Assembly: GCA_018242295.1 (NCBI GenBank)
Contig: JAFECE010000004.1
Location: forward strand, 1 to 64,000
DNA: 64,000 bases
Reading direction: 5' to 3'
DNA from: Pseudomonadota bacterium
GTDB taxonomy: Bacteria > Pseudomonadota > Alphaproteobacteria > Rhizobiales > Hyphomicrobiaceae
Shown here: positions 27,288-35,161 of the stretch, one piece after another
Layout: every line of letters starts with the position of its first letter
How positions within the stretch are numbered: position 1 is the first letter of the stretch
Translations under genes and position numbers: made by a program
Notes under the pieces: model-generated
Told to the model about the DNA's origin: nothing
Database searches by the model: none
What the model saw: only the letters and a program-made list of their open reading frames with translations

Positions 27288-28952
27288 TCAGGAAGCGGGC
27301 TTCCGGCAAGGCGCGAACAGATCGAGTGACGGATCATAAACGCGGGTCGCCACGCCCATGATCCCAAGGCTCGAATGAAAAAGATTATCGTGCCCGACGC
27401 GGCTTCCGCTCCGACTGACAAGGCAGCCTTGCTCGATACCGCGCGACTCCTTCATCGCCGGTGAAAGCCAGACGACCATCGGCACATGGATCTGCGCGTT
27501 CGGCGCGATGGCGTAGGGCATCCCGTGAAGATACATGCCCTTCTCGCCAAGGCTCTCGCCATGATCGGACACATAGATCATGCCCGCATCGACGCCATGG
27601 CTCGCCCCGCCCTTCAGCACGTCGATGAGCCGCGCCAGGACATGATCCGTATAGAGGATCGTATTGTCATAGGCATTGACGATGCTCGCCAGATCGCACC
27701 GGCTGAACTGCGCATCCTTGCATGCCGGCAGGAACGTCTCGAACTTTTCCGGATAGCGCTTCCAGTACGCGGGACCGTGACTGCCCATCATATGAAGCAC
27801 AATCACCGTATCCCGATCGAGCTTCGCGATGCGCTCTTCGAGACCATCGACGAGAATATCGTCGAAGTTCACGGTGCTCGCATAGAACGTCGGAACGTTA
27901 TGCCCCGTCAGCGTCTCCGTCGGAATACGGGCGCACACGCCCTTGCAGCCCGCTTGATTTTCACGCCACACGACATCGATGCCGGCGCGCTTCAGGATAT
28001 CGAGGAGATTTTCGCGCCCATCCGCTTTGGCGTTCGTGAAAAGATCATGACCGAACCCGGAGAACATGCACGGCACGGACTGCGCCGTATCGGTGCCGCA
28101 CGAGTAGGCTTGCCCGTAGTTGATAAGATCGCCGATCGACGCCAGCCCCGGGTTCGTCGGCCTTTGATAGCCGTTGAGCGAAAAATGATCCGCGCGTGCG
28201 GTTTCACCGACCACGATGACGAAGATCGATTTGCGGCCACCGCTGAAAGCGCTACGCCGCGCATCCTCGCCATAGGAAGCCACAGTCTTCGGCCGCTTGC
28301 GCTCCTGTTGCCGCCAATAGGCTGCGAGCGCCGAAACGAAATTCACCGGGGTCAACGTCATCTTGAGTGTGCGGTAATCGTGCGTCAGCGAAAGGAAATC
28401 GCCCCAGGCCGGAACCAGCACGACAACGAGGATCATAAACGACAGAGCAGCCGCCTTGAGCTTGCCTAGAGCCTCGCTGCGAAACGATTGCTCCGTCCAT
28501 GGCGTGAGCCAGAACAGGACCGCTGGAACCAGTCCGAGGAACACGACATACGCGATAAGCTTCAGCGTCATCAGATCGCCCGCTTCGCCCGTATCCGTCT
28601 CGAACACGTTGCGAACCATATGCGCGTCGATGACGATGCCGTATTCGTTCATGAAGTACGCGGCCGCTGCCATCACTGGCAGAAAGAGCAGCACGACGAT
28701 ACGCAAAAGCGGCTTTACCGATAGCGCCAGCAGAACGAGATAGGCGACGATAACGATCAACACCGCTGCTGAGCCGACGTGCAGCCAATCGCTGAACCGG
28801 GATGGCTCAACGACCTCGAAAAATTTCCGCCAGAAGGGCTGATTGAGAACCAGCGCCGCATAGATCGCAACGATTAGCGCCAAAAATTCGGGGCGCCGCG
28901 GTTTAAACACGGTTGGTCCTGCTTCGGAATGGCTTGGGCTTGCCTGGCCCAT
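27288..28952 (-). CDS. Lipid A phosphoethanolamine transferase, EptA family
   Basis: The product (about 554 residues) is an inner-membrane enzyme with five N-terminal membrane segments and a periplasmic alkaline-phosphatase-like domain. Domain motifs are VVGETARADHFSLNGYQRPT (metal Glu), CGTDTAQSVPCMFSGFGHD (the catalytic Thr region), MMGSHGPAYWKRYP and YVSDHGESLGEKGMYLHG (metal Asp/His). These are the EptA/MCR family features for transferring phosphoethanolamine to lipid A. Which acceptor it uses here is not certain. GTG 28970 is an alternative start. No two-component system is adjacent. Confidence 0.9.
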   Translation of the reverse strand: MGQASPSHSEAGPTVFKPRRPEFLALIVAIYAALVLNQPFWRKFFEVVEPSRFSDWLHVGSAAVLIVIVAYLVLLALSVKPLLRIVVLLFLPVMAAAAYFMNEYGIVIDAHMVRNVFETDTGEAGDLMTLKLIAYVVFLGLVPAVLFWLTPWTEQSFRSEALGKLKAAALSFMILVVVLVPAWGDFLSLTHDYRTLKMTLTPVNFVSALAAYWRQQERKRPKTVASYGEDARRSAFSGGRKSIFVIVVGETARADHFSLNGYQRPTNPGLASIGDLINYGQAYSCGTDTAQSVPCMFSGFGHDLFTNAKADGRENLLDILKRAGIDVVWRENQAGCKGVCARIPTETLTGHNVPTFYASTVNFDDILVDGLEERIAKLDRDTVIVLHMMGSHGPAYWKRYPEKFETFLPACKDAQFSRCDLASIVNAYDNTILYTDHVLARLIDVLKGGASHGVDAGMIYVSDHGESLGEKGMYLHGMPYAIAPNAQIHVPMVVWLSPAMKESRGIEQGCLVSRSGSRVGHDNLFHSSLGIMGVATRVYDPSLDLFAPCRKPAS

Positions 28953-29011
28953 GGCGAACGTGCCGGTCACGAGCCGGCTCGATCTGCATCAACAGCACCG
29001 GCCAAGCCTCG

Positions 29012-29782
29012 TCAAGCGGCGGCGCGCTTCCGTGATGCCTCGACCAACCGCTCGAGCGTAACTTCCGTCGATCGGTCGAGACGGCCGTCGACCCGGCGGG
29101 GGCGAAAATGCAACTGGAAAGACTTCAGAACTTTTTCCGTGCCCGGATCGAGTGTACCCGTGGCGTTCACATCGTAACCATATGAAGCGAGATGCTCCTG
29201 CGCCCGAAGAACGCGCGGACCCGAAGCCCCGGGCCCTAGTCCAGGATCGTCCTCTCGGACCGGAGACGGACGCACCCAAAGCCCGAGCCCTTCCTTCGCA
29301 AGAAGCAGCCAGTTGAACTTTTCGCCGGGATCGATCTTTCGCCCCGGTGCCACATCGGAATGCGCAAGAACGTTATCCGGTGCGATGTGGTGGCGCCGCA
29401 CGATGTCTTTCGAAAGCGCGATGACGGCCGCCATCTGATCGGGTGGGAAATCCGGATAGCCGTTCTGATGACCGGGATTGTGAATCTCGATGCCGATCGA
29501 GTGCGAGTTGATGTCCGTCTCGCCGCGCCAGTACGAAACGCCCGCATGCCATGCACGTTGCTCTTCCGGCACGAGCTGCGTAATGCGCCCGGCTTCGTCG
29601 ACGACGTAATGGCAGGACACGCCGCTTTCGGAACGTCCGAGCCAATCGATTGCCTTGGCGGCCGAGCTCATGCCCGTGTAATGCAGAATGAGCAGCGACG
29701 GCTTCACGCCGCCGCGCCTTGCCTCACGATTGTCTGCGGGATGCACGTGATGGGAAAGCGGCGTGTCGGCTTTGAAGGTCAC
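29012..29782 (-). CDS. N-acetylmuramoyl-L-alanine amidase, AmpD-like
   Basis: The 256-residue product has an Amidase_2 domain. The zinc ligands lie in LLILHYTGM, IEIHNPG and NVLAHSDVAPGRKIDPG; EQRAWHAGVSYWRG is also typical. A C-terminal peptidoglycan-binding domain (about 185-250) contains VLRAQEHLASYGYDV and VLKSFQLHFRP. No signal peptide is seen, so it is probably a cytoplasmic recycler of anhydro-muropeptides like AmpD. Its start overlaps the end of the DnaJ-domain gene by four bases. Confidence 0.92.
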   Translation of the reverse strand: MTFKADTPLSHHVHPADNREARRGGVKPSLLILHYTGMSSAAKAIDWLGRSESGVSCHYVVDEAGRITQLVPEEQRAWHAGVSYWRGETDINSHSIGIEIHNPGHQNGYPDFPPDQMAAVIALSKDIVRRHHIAPDNVLAHSDVAPGRKIDPGEKFNWLLLAKEGLGLWVRPSPVREDDPGLGPGASGPRVLRAQEHLASYGYDVNATGTLDPGTEKVLKSFQLHFRPRRVDGRLDRSTEVTLERLVEASRKRAAA

Positions 29783-30504
29783 GTCGGCTCCAGAGCTCGT
29801 TCAACGCGCTGGCCGCGCTCTTCCAATATCGCCTCATATGCAGCGGTGATTGCCGCAAGCCGGCGTTCCGCGCCCGCCAGGAATTCAGGCGGCACGCCCT
29901 TCGAGACCAGCGCATCTGGATGATGGCCTTTGACCAGCTCGCGGTAGCGCGCCTTGATTTCCTTGTCGGATGCCGTCGGCGAAATGTGCAGGACTTCGTA
30001 AGGGCTGTCGGCATCGACGACAAAGCTGCGCCGGACGCACCGGAATTCGCCCTTCGTCAAACCGAAGATCTCGGCGACATGCGCAAGATAACGATCCTCG
30101 TCGGGATGCAAAATACCGTCGGCGCTCGCGACATGAAACAGGCATTCAAGCACAGACAGCTTCAGTTCCGGCTGCCCTTCGAGAATGCGGGCGATCTGCG
30201 CCGCATAGGTTTCGTATCCGGCAACGTCCTGGCTCGCCAGCTCATAGAGCTTCCGGACATGCGCGCATTCGCTATCGGGAACCTTGAACTGCCGTTTGAA
30301 GGCTTCCGCTTCGATCGGCAACGAAACGCCGTCGGCTTTGCTCATCTTGGCTGCGAGTGCGACCACGGCAATCGTGAAGGCGACGCGCGACTGGGCCGGC
30401 GTATGTCCGCCTTCCAGGCCGAAGGCCCCTTTGACGTGATCCAGCGCGGAGCGCAGTCCTCCGCCATACGCCGCAACGGCGTTCTTCAGAAATTGCCAGG
30501 GCAT
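29779..30504 (-). CDS. DjlA-like protein: TerB domain plus C-terminal J domain
   Basis: The 241-residue product has a TerB-like helical domain (about 45-155, VAFTIAVVALAAKMSKADG and ECLFHVASADGILHPDEDRY). A C-terminal J domain (about 175-238) reads YEVLHISPTASDKEIKARYR with the HPD tripeptide in KGHHPDAL, so it can stimulate an Hsp70. Unlike E. coli DjlA there is no obvious N-terminal membrane helix. The coupling to the amidase gene (ATGA overlap) suggests a shared envelope function, as an inference. Confidence 0.9.
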   Translation of the reverse strand: MPWQFLKNAVAAYGGGLRSALDHVKGAFGLEGGHTPAQSRVAFTIAVVALAAKMSKADGVSLPIEAEAFKRQFKVPDSECAHVRKLYELASQDVAGYETYAAQIARILEGQPELKLSVLECLFHVASADGILHPDEDRYLAHVAEIFGLTKGEFRCVRRSFVVDADSPYEVLHISPTASDKEIKARYRELVKGHHPDALVSKGVPPEFLAGAERRLAAITAAYEAILEERGQRVERALEPT

Positions 30505-30667
30505 CTAAGGTCCGTGGGTTCGTACGCGCCAAACTTGCCAGCCCGCCGCGGCTGTCACGGGAAACCATAAACGACGTGCGACAGTAACACCCCTAAAATA
30601 ACGGCAACATAGGCGAAAAACGGGAATTCCAGCTATGCAGCCGACCGGGAGAGCCTAGCGGGCAGGC

Positions 30668-30982
30668 CTACGAAACGGAGGAACCGCCGTTTTTCCGGCT
30701 CTGCAGAAAAGCCTGAAACGCCGAGGCATCCGCCGCCCGGCGCAGCTTCTCGAGATACGACCGGAACTCCTCGGCCTCGTTCTCGATACGGGCTATCGTC
30801 GCGCGCCGGTAATCCTCGAACGCCGAGTTCTCTGGATTGCGATCGGCCGAACCGCAAGCGCCTCCCATCCCGCAGCGCCGCCGTGCCAATGGCCGAAGCA
30901 AAATCGCTGCGCCCATGATGAGCAGCACCACCGCCGCAAAATGCAGAATGACGAACGGCAGGAACAGAAGGTGATGAAACAT
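30668..30982 (-). CDS. Small membrane protein with DUF2852-like C-terminus
   Basis: The 104-residue product starts at ATG 30982 (MFHHLLFLPF) and has one membrane helix (LPFVILHFAAVVLLIMGAAILL). It is followed by a charged coiled-coil tail, AFEDYRRATIARIENEAEEF and RSYLEKLRRAADASAFQAFL. This tail is clearly paralogous to the next gene upstream (31059-31493), which has AFDDYREATLKRLEEEEREF. The frame extends upstream without homology. The function is unknown; the pair is probably one operon. Confidence 0.75.
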   Translation of the reverse strand: MFHHLLFLPFVILHFAAVVLLIMGAAILLRPLARRRCGMGGACGSADRNPENSAFEDYRRATIARIENEAEEFRSYLEKLRRAADASAFQAFLQSRKNGGSSVS

Positions 30983-31058
30983 CGGAATAGCTCCGTCGGC
31001 TTGAGAAGATAAAAAATTGGGGCCGCCGGTCAGGCAGCCCCGTTGAATTCTTCTTGGA

Positions 31059-31493
31059 TCAGGCCGTCGCGCCCTCATTCGGTGCCGGACGCTCGCGGCG
31101 TTCCGACATGAACTGATCGAATTCAGACTTGTCCTTGGCCTGCCGCAAGCGATCGAGGAATGCGCGGAATTCCCGCTCCTCTTCCTCAAGCCGTTTCAGC
31201 GTCGCCTCGCGATAATCGTCGAACGCCTTGTTGCCGCTCGACGGGGCGCCTCTGCTGAAATTACGAAACTCGTCTTCGACGCGTGACCGCGCCCGCTCAA
31301 ATCGATCGGCGAACCGGCTTTCCCACCGGCCGCGACCCCGTCCACCATGCCATCCGCAGTTCATGCGTCCACTCCAGAGCATATAGGCCAGAATGGCGAG
31401 GCCAGCCGGCCAGAAAACGATGAAACCTAAGACCATCGCGGCAATCCACGCCGGCCTGCCGAAGTCATCGAGCGTCTGAACCACTTGCGTCAT
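31059..31493 (-). CDS. DUF2852 family membrane protein
   Basis: The 144-residue product has a hydrophobic segment (AAMVLGFIVFWPAGLAILAYMLW), a Gly/Arg-rich stretch (GWHGGRGRGRWESRF) and a charged C-terminal helix (AFDDYREATLKRLEEEEREF and RAFLDRLRQAKDKSEFDQF). This fits the DUF2852 family, common in Rhizobiales and of unknown function. ATG 31493 has a strong AAGGAGAGG site. A perfect AT-rich dyad lies just upstream. Confidence 0.85.
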   Translation of the reverse strand: MTQVVQTLDDFGRPAWIAAMVLGFIVFWPAGLAILAYMLWSGRMNCGWHGGRGRGRWESRFADRFERARSRVEDEFRNFSRGAPSSGNKAFDDYREATLKRLEEEEREFRAFLDRLRQAKDKSEFDQFMSERRERPAPNEGATA

Positions 31494-31515
31494 CGCCACC
31501 CTCTCCTTGGTTAGG

Positions 31516-31534
31516 ATGTAAATGTATTTTACAT
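31516..31534. promoter_or_regulatory. ATGTAAA-N5-TTTACAT dyad upstream of the DUF2852 pair
   Basis: ATGTAAATGTATTTTACAT is a perfect seven-base inverted repeat with a five-base spacer. It lies 23-41 bases before the DUF2852 start, so it is well placed to overlap the promoter. Its ATGT...ACAT ends are like those bound by PadR-type repressors, which is only a resemblance. No regulator gene is adjacent. Confidence 0.5.
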
Positions 31535-31636
31535 TCACATAGGTGGAACGGCAAGTGGGCACGTCAAGAGCCCGCTGAGGTTTTTTGTTTCCGGCGGCGG
31601 GAGGCTCAATGCATCGGAGCCCGGCCGCTCGCCGGC

Positions 31637-31846
31637 CTACCGCCCGCCCTTCAACCGCTTCATCAACTCAATGGCGATTTCATTTTTGAACGCGAACGGG
31701 TCAACGGTGACGCCCAAAATCGTCTGGCAATGCGGACAGTTGTAGCTTGCACCGGCAAAGACATTTCCCATCGCATTCGAGATATTGATCTGCTCCGCAC
31801 GCACGTTGCCGACGATGTTCTGACATTTAGGGCACTTGCCGGGCAT
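31637..31846 (-). CDS. Small zinc-ribbon-like protein
   Basis: The 69-residue product starts at ATG 31846 with a strong GGAGGTGGTA ribosome site, although the frame runs back to 31987. Two CxxC pairs, GKCPKCQN near the N-terminus and YNCPHCQT about 35 residues later, should bind one zinc. The C-terminus is a short helix ending LMKRLKGGR. The function is unknown; it could be a nucleic-acid or protein adaptor. Confidence 0.8.
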   Translation of the reverse strand: MPGKCPKCQNIVGNVRAEQINISNAMGNVFAGASYNCPHCQTILGVTVDPFAFKNEIAIELMKRLKGGR

Positions 31847-32103
31847 TACCACCTCCGACGCATCATCATCCGATATCGACCCCAGACGTCGCGGACGTTC
31901 GTTGATCGCATTCGTTTCGATAGTTGGTACGACGCCTGAGCCAGCCAGCCGTTGCTGTTTGCAGCGTTCCGCCGCCATCAACCGCAACTGATCGCGAGCG
32001 AGTCGCTTTTCCCTAGATGTTTGTAGGCAGAATATTGCCGGACGGACAATCGGCTGAACATTCGACTATCCACACGCGTCAACAGCACGCTCCTGTCGCC
32101 GGC

Positions 32104-32757
32104 CTAGCCCCCGCTCTTCCGCGGCCGTGCGCCAAGCCCATCGAGATAAATGAGCACCGCCGCATCGAGGAGATCTTCGGGACTCATCGGAATGGGCCGC
32201 CGGGCTTCGTCGCCGCGCGCGAAAAGCGATGCGATGCCGTGCGCTTCAGCCCAGATGTGAAGCGCCATCATCATGGCGGGCGGCCGTTTGGCCTCGGGCA
32301 TCCCCGCAACGAGCGCTGAACAGGCGTCCTTCAAAACATTGAACGCACGTTCGCCCGCAATATGGAGATCCGGAAACGCCTTGAATGACAGCCCGGATTC
32401 GAACATGGCGGAATACTGCGCGGGCTCGACCCTTGCGAAATCGAGATACGCCCGGCCGACACGTTCGAACGCTGTGAACGCATCCGGCGTGCCACCCGCC
32501 CAGGCTTGTTTCAACTTCGCCTCGAACGCCTCGAACGCGCGCCGGGCAACGTCCGCCATCAACGCATCGCGATCGCGGTAATGCCGGTAAGGCGCGGCAG
32601 GGCTGACTCCGGCCGCGCGCGCCGCCTCGGCGAACGTGAACCCGGCCGGTCCCTTCGCCGCAATCAAATCGAGCGCAGCCTTCATCAAGGCTTCGCGCAG
32701 GTTCCCATGATGATAGCCGCGCCGGCTTCCGGGTGGCGGATCGTGATCCCAAGTCAT
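32104..32757 (-). CDS. TetR/AcrR-family transcriptional regulator
   Basis: The 217-residue product has an N-terminal helix-turn-helix (ALDLIAAKGPAGFTFAEAAR, AGVSPAAPYRHYRDRDALMA). The ligand-binding domain is of the WHG-type TetR_C family (RVGRAYLDFARVEPAQYSAM, FESGLSF). The effector is unknown. The nearest genes on both sides are in other operons, so the target is not obvious. Confidence 0.92.
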   Translation of the reverse strand: MTWDHDPPPGSRRGYHHGNLREALMKAALDLIAAKGPAGFTFAEAARAAGVSPAAPYRHYRDRDALMADVARRAFEAFEAKLKQAWAGGTPDAFTAFERVGRAYLDFARVEPAQYSAMFESGLSFKAFPDLHIAGERAFNVLKDACSALVAGMPEAKRPPAMMMALHIWAEAHGIASLFARGDEARRPIPMSPEDLLDAAVLIYLDGLGARPRKSGG

Positions 32758-32813
32758 GCGGCGCTTCTAGCGGATTTGCATGCGATCTGCACGCTCTCAC
32801 CGTTCGCCGCCAA

Positions 32814-33500
32814 TCACTTGCAGATATTCTTCAGCCCCGTAAGGCCATGATGTGCAAGGTCGAGATGGAAATGGTCGCTGTGTAAGCTGTTGTAGTTCGG
32901 GCCAAGCACCGTCATGAAATATTCGCAGGCGCCGTTGTGCACGTCGCGTAAGAACACCTGCTCGCCTTCCGACCCGCCCCATCCGCGCTGAACACTGATC
33001 GACCGGCCGTCAGCCAGAACGAAACCACCAATGTCGATGGCGTTCGCATAGGCGTGCTCGGAAATCGTTGCCCCTTCGACGCTGTTCATCGGCCGGCACG
33101 AATAGGACGCGAGTACCGTTAGGCCGACGAGTTCCTGGCGAAAATAACGTCGCGCTGCAGGCTCGACGACGTCCCGCACCCAGCTGTCGATCTGCGGGAT
33201 CATGGGGCAGCGAAGCGATGCCGACGGTCTGAGTTCGACACGCCCGTTGTCCGCCGCTGACATCTCGAACGGGCTTTCCGCGCCACATACGCTCGGCCCA
33301 CCGAGCGCTGACCGGGGACGGACGAATGCCGTTTGCCGCACTGCGCCCGATGCCAAGCAGGCCCGCTCTTCCGGCGAGCGCCAGGGATCGTCCTTGACCA
33401 CGAAATTCGGGCCCGTCGCGCAACCCCACAGCAGCCCCAGTCCCGAAAGCATCAGGACGGCCGACGGCACAAGAACGCTGATACGAAAACGCGAGACCAT
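32814..33500 (-). CDS. Extensin-like family lipoprotein
   Basis: The 228-residue product starts at ATG 33500 and has a lipoprotein-type signal (SAVLMLSGLGLLWGC). The mature part is an extensin-like domain with LRCPMIPQIDSWV, YSCRPMNSVEGATISEHAYA, NAIDIGGFVLADG and a final HSDHFHLDL. The conserved His and Asp residues in SEHAYANAIDIGG and HSDHFHLD recall metal-dependent D,D/L,D-peptidase folds. A cell-wall role is likely but not shown. An upstream in-frame codon at 33557 is less likely. Confidence 0.88.
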   Translation of the reverse strand: MVSRFRISVLVPSAVLMLSGLGLLWGCATGPNFVVKDDPWRSPEERACLASGAVRQTAFVRPRSALGGPSVCGAESPFEMSAADNGRVELRPSASLRCPMIPQIDSWVRDVVEPAARRYFRQELVGLTVLASYSCRPMNSVEGATISEHAYANAIDIGGFVLADGRSISVQRGWGGSEGEQVFLRDVHNGACEYFMTVLGPNYNSLHSDHFHLDLAHHGLTGLKNICK

Positions 33501-34007
33501 GACGGCCCAAATAGCCGTTGTTAAGGTTAACGGCCGGTTAAGCGGCAGACGACCCAAATTATCCGTGGTTTTTCAGACGGATTTGGGCCTGAGCCATGTC
33601 GAACCGAAGGCGGACTGCGGCGGCCCTGCGTCGGGCGACATCGTGGCGGTCAAGCCGCAGACGGCCTCCGGCTCAAAGTTATCCACAGTCAATTGAAGGC
33701 CGACATAAGCCTGAAATCATCGCGTCACTCGGCACAGATATTCGGCAAGGGCCCTGAGAGGTGCTGGGGCGGGCTCGAAACTTGTACCGCGTGCGAGCTG
33801 GAATACGCCGTCCTCGCGTCTTCGATCGGGCATGTACTGAGTACCGATCAGAAGACGCATCGACGGATGTAAAGCACTCGACGGGGCCCCTGACTGGCCT
33901 CGGCGGGGGCGTGTGCCCTGGTCGACCTTGATCCCGGCTTCGCGATATCCCCCGTGTCAGCCCGGTCATCAGGTCACCAGGCGCGCCGTCTTCCGGCAGG
34001 CAACCGC
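33501..34007. other. Intergenic stretch with a DnaA-box-like site and strong hairpins
   Basis: About 500 bases lie between the extensin-like gene and the hydrolase. They hold a perfect TTATCCACA at 33679-33687, interlocked inverted repeats at 33590-33675 and a long hairpin at 33816-33858. There is also one short reading frame at 33717-33860. Nothing here matches a known RNA gene that I can recognise. Confidence 0.45.
33717..33860 (-). CDS. Possible 47-residue protein of unknown function
   Basis: From ATG 33860 the minus strand encodes MRLLIGTQYMPDRRREDGVF, then QLARGTSFEPAPAPLRALAE and YLCRVTR before a TGA. The composition is protein-like rather than the Arg/Ser-rich type typical of chance frames. 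I recognise no family. The start codon lies at the foot of a 14-base-pair hairpin (33816-33858). No clear ribosome site is present, so this may be a chance frame. Confidence 0.3.
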   Translation of the reverse strand: MRLLIGTQYMPDRRREDGVFQLARGTSFEPAPAPLRALAEYLCRVTR

Positions 34008-34769
34008 TCAAGTCGCTGTTTCAAAAAAGGCTAGTGTTTCGGCCTTGAAGCTTCGGTCGCCGACCGCCCGATTGTGATCCTTGTCCGGAATTGTATACGC
34101 ACGCGCCCCCGGAATGAGCGCCGCGAGTTCGTCAGCCGAGCCGCCGATCACATCGGTCTCCCCGACCGCGACGAGCACAGGCGCTGCGATTTCGCCTGCC
34201 ATCTCCGCCGAGATTGGTGCCCGCGCCGACCGAATGCAGGCTGCAAGCGCCTTGAGGTCGCTTTTCGTCTGTTCGGCAAACGCACGGAATGTCCGCGCTG
34301 TCGGATTTGTGACGTCCTCGATGCTCGTCGCTTCGAGCGCCCGCGCAATCGGACCGGTGCCCGCCATGCCGCGCACCATGTTGATGCCGAGGCCGCCGAA
34401 GACGACGCGCGCCACACGCTCTGGATGGGCGAGCGCGAGGAATGCCGCAATCCGCGCCCCCATCGAGTAGCCGATCACGTTCACCCGCGCGATGCCGAGA
34501 TGATCGAGAAGACGCCGCGCATCCTCCGCCATCAGCGGCGCACCGTAGTCGACGAGGTCATACAGCTTTTGGCTTTCGCCATGGCCGCGATTGTCGAACG
34601 CAATGACGCGATAGCCGGCCTTGGTGAGGAACGAGACCCATCCCGTATTCGCCCAATTCGTCGCGACATTGGAGGCAAAGCCGTGGATGAGCAGAACAGG
34701 AAGTTTGCCGTCGCCGCCCCCGGTATCGAGGTAGGCGATTTCGACGCCGTCGCTGTCAAAGTAGTCCAT
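34008..34769 (-). CDS. Alpha/beta hydrolase
   Basis: The 253-residue product has the oxyanion-hole motif LLIHGFASN and FDNRGHGES. The nucleophile elbow is VIGYSMGARIA (catalytic Ser), followed by the acid region VAVGETDVIGG and a catalytic His in PDKDHNRAVGD. It has no signal peptide, so it is cytoplasmic. The family includes esterases and C-C hydrolases; the substrate cannot be read from the sequence. Confidence 0.9.
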   Translation of the reverse strand: MDYFDSDGVEIAYLDTGGGDGKLPVLLIHGFASNVATNWANTGWVSFLTKAGYRVIAFDNRGHGESQKLYDLVDYGAPLMAEDARRLLDHLGIARVNVIGYSMGARIAAFLALAHPERVARVVFGGLGINMVRGMAGTGPIARALEATSIEDVTNPTARTFRAFAEQTKSDLKALAACIRSARAPISAEMAGEIAAPVLVAVGETDVIGGSADELAALIPGARAYTIPDKDHNRAVGDRSFKAETLAFFETAT

Positions 34770-34876
34770 ACCGCCCGCTATCGCTCACCTGCCGGAAAGT
34801 CTTTATGTCCCCTACCATCGTGGATGCCACGAGGATATGGTGCGGCCAAACATCTCCTGTCTTGGAAGGGTGAAGC

Positions 34877-35119
34877 ATGGCCGGAGCCGTAATTCCACAT
34901 TTTGCAAACGACGTTGGCGCGGAGCGGATATTCGTCGGCGTCAAAGAGTTCAATTGCATGGGCGCCCGGTCACCGTTCGACCATCCGCATGTCTATCTCG
35001 ACATGGGTCAGGACAATCAGATTCTCTGCCCCTATTGCTCGACGCTCTTCATTTACGACCCTCGCCTCAAAGCCGATGAAAGCGATCCAAAGGGCAGCCT
35101 CGTGGCTGACGCTGCCTGA
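34877..35119 (+). CDS. CHCC zinc-finger protein, NDUFS6-like
   Basis: The 80-residue product has FNCMGARSPFDHPHVYLDMG and ILCPYCSTLFIYDP. The spacing C-x8-H...C-x2-C fits the zf-CHCC domain found in the mitochondrial complex I accessory subunit NDUFS6 and in alphaproteobacterial homologues. By analogy it may help assemble or stabilise NADH:quinone oxidoreductase, although the nuo operon is not in the window. The gene stands alone, 42 bases before the monooxygenase gene. Confidence 0.85.
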   Translation: MAGAVIPHFANDVGAERIFVGVKEFNCMGARSPFDHPHVYLDMGQDNQILCPYCSTLFIYDPRLKADESDPKGSLVADAA

Positions 35120-35161
35120 CGCCATGAGCGCGAGCCGATCCATCGCCTCGGACGCGGGCTG

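Noticed and set aside
33499-33696. Plus-strand 65-codon frame divergent from the extensin-like gene
   Set aside because: Its ATG shares bases with the extensin start on the other strand, it has no ribosome site, and the product has no recognisable character.
33590-34007. tmRNA, 6S or SRP RNA in the hairpin-rich stretch
   Set aside because: I could not find the tmRNA tag frame, the SRP loop motifs or a 6S-like open-bubble layout.
33679-34011. Minus-strand 110-codon frame in the intergenic stretch
   Set aside because: The product is Arg/Ser/Pro-rich and looks like a chance frame; a neighbouring frame (33717-33860) is more protein-like.
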